A stretch of 64,000 bases of DNA, taken from Takakia lepidozioides (Eukaryota; Streptophyta; Takakiopsida; Takakiales; Takakiaceae). Below, in pieces: positions 57,175 to 64,000 of the stretch. Position 1 is the first letter of the stretch. Every line of letters begins with the position of its first letter. The DNA is taken from positions 33,992,042 to 34,056,041 of the forward strand of contig CM060734.1 in assembly GCA_030704615.1 (NCBI GenBank), given 5' to 3'. The notes beneath the pieces are model-generated. The model made no database searches. It saw only the letters and a program-made list of their open reading frames with translations, and had not been told where the DNA came from. Made by a program: the position numbers and the translations under genes.

Positions 57175-58240
57175 TGCATATAAAAACATTAGTTATTTCA
57201 AAGGTTTGTAGAAAGCAGGATAGTGTGGTGGTTAAGGGCAATGAACTATATATTTGTATAATTGTTCTTTCTGAAAATTTCCTAAGTCTTTGTTCTTCTG
57301 TGGTGGCGGACCTTCCAGCGGACTGGGTGAGTCCACTCTGCATGTAGAGTGGATCCTCTAGCAGACTTACAGAGTGGACTAGACTGCAGAGTAGACCCTC
57401 TCGAGCCCGGTGGACCCTCCAGCAGACTCTCTAGAACAGACTAGACTATCCAATGGACCCTGGGGCGGACCCGGTGGGTGGGCGCTGGGCTTATGAACTG
57501 ACCCCATGGGCTGTACTGGCAGGCCCAATAAGGCGCATTGAAGACGATATTATCTTAAAATGAGAGGTTTTTTATAAGGAGCACATTTTGCAGCAAATAC
57601 CACTACCTTCCTACCAAGCTTAAAAAAATGTCGGATTATTTTTTTGTGGCTCCTTTGTCAAGACGAGCATAGGCAGCAAAAACTTTCACTGTTAATTGCT
57701 ACAATCGCAATCCATTGAATTTGGAAATTTGCAATGGCGAGTGAGTGGGGTATTATGCTGGCCTCTCATTTTAAATTATTAGGGTCTTCAACGCAAGCAT
57801 GTCATGAGGGCCAAGGTGGGGGTCGCATACCCGCGTCCCTCCACCCACACTCACCTAGCGCGGGCCAAACCGTGGGCCCCACGGTGCGGTCGGTCCCACC
57901 CCTCCTACACAGCGGTTGGGCCCTCCGCGGCCCCACCACCACCCCCCCCCTTCCCCCCGCCCCTCCCTCGTTGGACCCCCGCGCCATCTCGGGTCTGTTG
58001 GATCAACTTGGACCCGCCCTGCCATATTGATTGGATCCCTTCGGCACCTTGGTTGTCTTGCTCTCGGATCCCCCTGCAAGGTCCACAAATCCCCCTCACG
58101 TAGCTCTAAAAGTTGGACACCCTCGTTGGACCCCCACGCCATGTTGGGTCTATTGGACCCCCATGTCTGCCAGGTGTCTGCCAGGTCGGTTGGATCCCTC
58201 CGGCACCTGGCTCTGGCTCTTGGATCTGTGTGCAGGGTGC
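57175..58240 (+). repeat. Kilobase direct repeat, copy 1
   Basis: Near-identical to 58672-59720, offset about 1,485-1,497 bp. Contains a tract of degenerate GTGGACCCTCYAGCAGAC words (57305-57480), a poor-complexity AT part, and a GC/CCC-rich part (57800-58200). Open frames here are Pro-rich shadows in several phases; I see no gene. Confidence 0.92.
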
Positions 58241-58242
58241 GT

Positions 58243-58668
58243 GATCATTTCCCGGCCACAAAAAGGCACATAACTCGGCATAACTTCACACCATGAGACC
58301 TGGAGGTGAGTTACCACCTCAAAACTTTTCAGAATTTTCCACCATAAAAGTTGGGAGTTTTAAACAATTTAGTGGAGGATACAAGAGAATCCAAGTAGCT
58401 TTTGGAGGAAATGTTTTTGGCTTTCTTATGGAGTTTTTTAAGTAGAAGGTATTGTCCAAATTTTTTTAGGGCTTCTCATTGAAAGATAATAGCGTCTTCA
58501 ATGCGCGCGCGTGTGCCTACGACGGGGCCTACGTGTGGCAGAGGGGCCCTATGGGAGCGCCCCTACCCGTCGGAGGGTCCGCCACGGCTCAGTTTGCTCA
58601 GTCCGCTGCTGGGTCTGCTGGACCTAGCCAGTCTGCTACGGCCCATAAAACACATAAACATGTACTGG
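58243..58668 (+). repeat. Dispersed repeat A, copy 2
   Basis: Copy of 49378-49790 located exactly between the two kilobase direct repeats, sharing ACCTGGAGGTGAGTTACCAC and the GCGCGCGTGTGCCTACGACG block. Confidence 0.9.
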
Positions 58669-58671
58669 TAT

Positions 58672-59720
58672 GCACATAAAACATTAGTTATTTCAAAGGT
58701 TTGTAGAAAGCAGGTTAGTGTGGTGGTTAAGGGCAATGAATTATATATTTGTATAATTGTTCTTTCTGAAAATTTCCTAAGTCCATGTTCTTCTGCGGTG
58801 GCGGACCTTCCAGCGGACTGGGTGAGTCCAGAGTGGATCCTCTAGCAGACTTACAGAGTGGACTAGACTGCAGAGTGGACCTTCTCGAGCCCGGTGGACC
58901 CTCCAGCAGACTCTCTAGAACAGACTAGACTATCCAATGGACCCTTGGGGCGGACCCGGTGGGTGGGCGCTGGGCTTACGAGCTGACCCCATGGGCCGTA
59001 CTGGTGGGGCCCATAAGGCGCATTGAAGACAATATTATCTTAAAATGAGAGGTTTTTTTAGGAGCACATTTTGCAGCAAATACCACTACCTTCCTACCAA
59101 ACTTCAAAAAATGTCGGGTTATTTTTTTGTGGCTCCTTTGTCAAGGCGAGCATAGGCAGCAAAAACTTCACTTGTTAATTTGCTACAATCTCAATCCATT
59201 GAATTTGGAAATTTGCAATGGCGAGTGAGTGGGGTATTATGCTGGCCTCTCATTTTAAATTATTAGGGTCTTCAATGCAAGCATGTCATGAGGGCCAAGG
59301 CGGGGATCGCATGCCCGCGTCCCTCCACCCACACTCACCTAGCACGGGCCAAACTGTGGGCCCCACGGTGCGGTCGGTCCCACCCCTCCTACACAGCCGT
59401 TGGGCCTCCGCGGCCCCCACCCTCACCCCCCCCTTCCCCCGCCCCTCCCTCGTTGGACCCCCGCGCCATCTCGGGTCTGTTGGATCAACTTGGACCCGCC
59501 CTGCCATATTGATTGGATCCCTCCAGCACCTTGATTGTCTCTCGGATCCCCTACAGGGTCCATGAATTCCCCTCACGTAGCTCTAAAAGTTGGACCCCCT
59601 CGTTGGACCCCCACGCCATGTTGGGTCTATTGGACCCCCATGTCTGCCATGTCGGTTGGATCCCTCCGACACATGGCTCACCTGGCTCCTGGATCCCCGT
59701 GCAGGGTGCATGAATTCCCT
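58672..59720 (+). repeat. Kilobase direct repeat, copy 2
   Basis: Second copy of 57175-58240, starting ACATAAAACATTAGTTATTT and extending through the GC-rich GTTGGACCCCCACGCCATG part. It differs by small indels, for example the loss of the CTCTGCATGTAG piece near 58828. After about 59700 a further degenerate run of TTGGACCCC words continues to about 59850. Confidence 0.92.
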
Positions 59721-60898
59721 TGCCTGCGGCACCGTCAATTGGACCCCGCTCGTTGGAACCCCTATACCAGGTCGAATCTGTTGGACCCCGTCATCGTTTG
59801 TTGGACCTCTTGCCTGCTATGTTGTCTGACTCTCAGATCCCCCTGTAGGGTATGCTTTCCGCAACATCTGGCCCATCCAAATGAAAGGCATCGCAACCAT
59901 CTATTTCTAGGGCATCGACATGTCCATCGAAGCAAATTCAGCCGCATGCCACCATGCGCGCTTCTTCGAGGCTTCTTCTAGCTGAAAATGTGCATCTTGT
60001 TTCTCCATTGCGCTTCCCTTGTAGGTTCTGGAGCATATGTTGTACTGTACATTTTCATGGAACAAACCACAGGCGATGACAAATTTGAAAGCAAAAGTCC
60101 TCATATTCTGCCTCTTCGCTAATGTTTGCAAACACCAAAGGAGGGGCCATTTAACAGTAAGAATCTCCATTGGAAGACTGAAACCCATCATGGGGGGGGG
60201 GATCAAGTGCATGTTCAAAAGGCGTGCATACTGTGGAATAGAGTGGAGGACTTTGTACTTGGAGAGGAGAGTTCAGATAAGTGTCATACTCGGTAGTTTA
60301 ACATTCATGCGCACGTGAATCTTCAACCTAGAATGCGGAGAGCTCCAAGAGCAAACACATTCTAGTATCACGATATGTGCACCTTTATCACATCAGTCAC
60401 TTGCTCATTAGGTTGTTTTTATGTGTGTTTTGATATAAACATGGTACATACTTTGCTTGCATGATTCTACAACACCATGGATATCAAGTGTATATTTCAT
60501 GCCTAGGTTCCATTGCTACTATAGTCCGGAGGACAAGCGTACCTGCAACAAAGTCGATGTGACAGATCCTAAAGTGAAGCGTGGATGACCTAATATAGTG
60601 GCTGGAACAAGCAACCTTCATAAAGGCCCAAGGAAAAAAAATCTACATATGGGGAGTCATACAAGCGCGGTTGTCAGTGTTCTTTCAAGGTCCAACAATG
60701 CTATCTCACTCCTGACATTTACATTATCACATACTACATTGTACAACTCCATGGAGCATCTTGATCTTCAAGGAAAGCTGTCACATGGTAGTTATGTAAA
60801 CTTCCGAAGCACACAATAACCCTATGCTCCACGTATTAGTAGAGCTCAAAATGTGGATCATGGAATGTTTGTGCCGCGGTTTGTTGGTGACTTAAATC
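59721..60898. other. No confident gene
   Basis: Frames on both strands are short. The segment just left of 60899 may contain the N-terminal part of the MULE transposase in broken frames (a plus-strand frame at 60598-60819 has no recognisable motif). Confidence 0.4.
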
Positions 60899-61606
60899 AT
60901 GATGGAACATAAAGAGTATGTCATGAAGAACACAAGATTGGGAGATGCATGGACACATGATGATTTCCTGCTTAAACAAGATGTGTGGAACCTTGCTAAG
61001 AAACGAGCTACCTGGCAGACCTTCAGAAAACACAATAACGATGCCCAAAGTGTCCGGATGTGGAAAGATCAAAATCCCAAAGCCATGTTTTTCTATCAAG
61101 ATGAGACATTGGTGCCAACTTTCCAACATTACAATGGAGACTTTCAGACATTCATTATTGAAACAGAGTGGCAGAATCAAAAAATGTTGGAATTAGGCCA
61201 CGCATGGAATGTTGCATGCGATTTAACTTTTGGAACAAATCATCACAAGGTCTGCTTCCTGACCTTCTTCATGTACCTTCCAATTAATGTTCATAGACCT
61301 TGGGCGGACCCTTCAGTAGACCCTCCATGACCAGTAATTCGCTTGACACATTGTCTTCCTACAATAATTGCGATTTGCACCATCCATGTGCATGCCAACA
61401 CTTTCTATATCTACACGTTGATAGTATTTGACAAGTGGTTAAACGACATTCCGGTGGCATATGTCATGTTAGTGCAGAATCAAACCACATACCTCATCCC
61501 TTGGATAGCAGCCTTGGGTGATACCATCTTTACATATAGGCCGAAAATGGCGACCCAAGACTGCATTGTGGACGATGTCGAAGCAGAATTCAATGCGATT
61601 CAGTAA
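60899..61606 (+). pseudogene. MULE (Mutator-like) transposase fragment
   Basis: The first frame (60899-61330) contains DDFLLKQDVWNLAKK, MFFYQDE, FIIETEWQNQKMLELG and CDLTFGTN; the latter corresponds to the DSTFGTN motif with the first catalytic Asp. The second frame (61343-61606) continues with VFDKWLNDIPVAYVMLVQN and CIVDDVEAEFNAI, matching the region of the second Asp. Between them, about 61285-61400 is interrupted by a stretch with GGACCCTTCAGTAGACCCTCC, similar to words of the 57-59 kb repeat. No C-terminal zinc finger is seen. Confidence 0.78.
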
Positions 61607-64000
61607 GTCTCATGCTCATAAAATGAACATGACGTCCATTTGTACAGTCGACTTATGGGGTCCCATGACAGAGTACGTTATTAGGGTCCAACGTTGAAGT
61701 CCACATTTTAATGATGCACGGGGTCGGACAATAGGACTCGTCACTAGTGTCCTTATTATAGGTCCACCACTAAAGGTATACATGTATTATAGGTTCATTG
61801 GTTGCCCATTGAATATGAAGATACATATATAGGTACATTTTTATTTTCTGATCGTTTTTTATCCTTAAGGCAGTTTCGGCATTGTACTGCCAAAATGAAA
61901 CAATATGTTAGTTATTTGAGAATCGCTGATAAAGTTAGGAATTTAGTTAGTGTTTAAGACGACCATGTAGAGGAATTGTGGGGTCAAGATGACCGTAAAA
62001 AACTGCATTGACGACTTATTAGGCTGCCAATATTTGACAAGTTGGATCTGTTCAAACATACGAGACGATTGCTTGATTCCGGATTGTGATCTATTTGATC
62101 TCCCTTTTCTCTTGCACTAGAACAGATTGTGGCTATTACATCTGTCACTTTTGGCTAGTCATGGCATATTTGTCTGCAAATTGCAGTCGTCAATGCCAAT
62201 GGAGCTACCCAGAAGTCATATATTTGACTACGTGACTTCTCGATCTACGGATTTGCGGTCAAACACAGTTGACCAGATGCATTGAGATGGTTGATGGAGT
62301 CAGTCCAACACTATACTAAGATGGCGGAAGCATTCCAATGTATGACTGCGTGACTGCATGACTACACGTGTGGAATGTGAGATGGTACATATGACTAATA
62401 GTCATATACATGTCTATGAATAGATGACATGTCATAGTCATGTATTAGTACATATCTACATGACTGTGACTGTGATACGGTATATATGACAATAGTCATA
62501 TATTGACTATGATTAGACGTGTCAAAAGCCTTTAAATTTCAAATTTTGTTATGGTTATTTAAAATCAAACCACCTACGTAGTGTATATATATCTAATAGG
62601 TGTGTTGGTTAGTGTATGGTAACTTAGTGATGTTATAATGCGGAGATCTTAGATGTAAATATGTATTGTCTAGTAATGTGTGGGATTGTGTAGGGTGTAG
62701 GGTCAATGGTCAATGCACAATTCAAATTTTGAGTCACCAAAATTCAAATTTCGAATTTGAATTTGAATTTGTTAAAATTTTTGTGATTTTTGATTATTAT
62801 TTTTAAATTATATGCTTAGAGATCTTATGACTACCGCGTTATCGCCACGTCAAATTGATATGGACTACTGGAGTCATAGATTGCAGTCATGATCTATGAC
62901 TATGAAGAGGCATCAGGTGTCACGTCAACAGTTAGCACTGCGACTGACGCTTATGACTTGTGTATCACAACTAACAGGGTTTTTTTCACTTGGTAGTCAT
63001 GAAGTCATAAATGGCTGATATTACTACAAAACAACAGTCGTAAAGCTAGAATTTGTTGTAAGGTTGTCCAGTATATCCACACCCTGATATGACTACGTAA
63101 TTTTAGTATTAGTTTTGTACGTTGTTGAAATATCGTACAATGTTCAGCAAGATGTTGCATCGGAACAACGACGAGTCGGGACGATTTCGGAGCAAGGCGT
63201 AGGCGACCCGATGGTGCAGAATTAATTGGAGATGACTCCCAAGATCTATGATTCAGTGGCAAGGTCAAAGACCCCAGGGACACCACCATTAGGATATTTT
63301 TTCAAGGAATTAACAAACTTCCTATACGATGGATAAAAGAAGAACGGCGTTTGGAAAGGGTTTTGAGCTCTGATAGTCTTGAGAATTATGGAGACTATTG
63401 CGGGGTACCTATAATTTGTCACCAAGTTTGGTGAATTATGGTTAAGGTTAACAACGGCACCGAGTTTTAAGGCTTTCCATCTTATTTACTCAATTTGGAG
63501 TAATCCATAAATTTTTAGCAGGATCTCAAAAATGAAAACCAAGTTAAGTGGGTATATTGTGAGTCCTGGGGCTATTCACCAAAAATTACGTCAAACGGTT
63601 TCATATGACCAAGATATGGCGCCCAAACAGACATTAGATAATCTAATTTGGATCACCATAAACTTTAAAATGAAGTCTCAATGCAAAGTAGATGTTAACA
63701 CTACCTATATTCATTTCAATAATGTGAAATCCACAAGTACCACACAGGACAAGGTAGTAGGATTTGAGCCCTAAACTATTGTGGAGTGACACACCATGTA
63801 AAAGGGTCAAAACATTCAAAAAATTCAAGGTTCAAAACGTTCAAAAGGTTGGCAATTAGGTGTGACACGATTAAGTTGGGACCTCGAGCGTTTTCATCTT
63901 CCTTCCTAGTGCAAAGGCCTTGGGGCAATAGTTTGATCTAGGGACAAAACTATGAGGTGTCTTCCTATTATTGTCAAGTGCTTTCATAACCTGGCACTAG
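61607..64000. other. AT-rich intergenic, no gene seen
   Basis: Many short inverted words (for example TATATGAC/GTCATATA pairs at 62385-62520 and GACTACGTG/CACGTAGTC-like words) suggest decayed MITE-type insertions, but I could not find paired termini. At 62735-62775 GAATTTGAATTTGAATTT-like repeats occur. A B-box-like GGGCTCAAATCCT (complement of about 63757-63773) is not accompanied by a convincing A box. Confidence 0.45.

Noticed and set aside
57734-59713. Pro/His-rich open frames in the direct repeats
   Set aside because: They are present in several phases and on both strands of a C-rich low-complexity segment, and small indels between the two copies change the frames.
63757-63773. tRNA gene or SINE on the minus strand based on a B-box-like word
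   Set aside because: No A-box at the proper distance and no tRNA-like folding could be traced by eye.

Overview
The window looks like nuclear DNA of a land plant, most likely a seed-free one (fern, lycophyte or bryophyte). The evidence is a spliced GARP/MYB-CC transcription factor, PLS-type pentatricopeptide repeats, DUF659-type hAT transposases, a SWIM-finger MULE-like family and a ParB-like multi-exon family that I recall from moss and lycophyte genomes. It is repeat-dominated: one gene (39.5-43.5 kb, minus) looks intact and cellular, and nearly everything else is transposable-element debris or tandem repeats.

Layout. 0-6 kb: a minus-strand, multi-exon gene of a repetitive plant family; at least three of its introns each carry one copy of a short perfect palindrome. 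6.4-9.4 kb: a satellite of about 55 of these palindromes on a strict 53-bp period, organised as a 318-bp six-unit higher-order repeat. 9.4-11 kb: the C-terminal half of a hAT transposase. 11.3-11.9 kb: a second hairpin family around a tRNA-derived SINE-like segment. 12.7-15.4 kb: a MULE-like transposase with a SWIM finger. 15.5-16 kb: another 53-bp palindrome array, abutting the N-terminal half of a hAT transposase (16-16.9 kb). 17.4-18.05 kb: a 14-unit hairpin array. 18.1-25.2 kb: retroelement remains, including an intact 594-codon ORF1-like protein and a LINE fragment with a 2A-like motif. 25.3-28.5 kb: a decayed PPR gene made of near-identical triplets. 30.9-36.8 kb: an AT-rich, frameshifted Helentron (OTU, HUH Rep, PIF1 helicase, endonuclease). 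37.0-38.5 kb: a broken Crypton-like tyrosine recombinase. 39.5-43.5 kb: the PHR/PHL-type transcription factor. 48.6-49.3 kb: a 675-bp element with perfect 16-bp inverted termini. 50.7-52.3 kb: a 180-bp satellite next to PPR fragments. 54.1-57.1 kb: a Gag-protease element carrying a DNMT3-type cytosine methyltransferase. 57.2-59.7 kb: a kilobase-scale direct repeat. 60.9-61.6 kb: a second MULE transposase relic.

The two most unusual items are the palindrome system and the methyltransferase-carrying retroelement. The same palindrome occurs as single intronic insertions, as a dispersed cluster, and as arrays that interrupt hAT genes at the same point in both copies, which suggests amplification inside an intron of that transposon. 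The retroelement has its methyltransferase directly after the protease, with no reverse transcriptase visible, and every in-frame stop I located in it is TAG.
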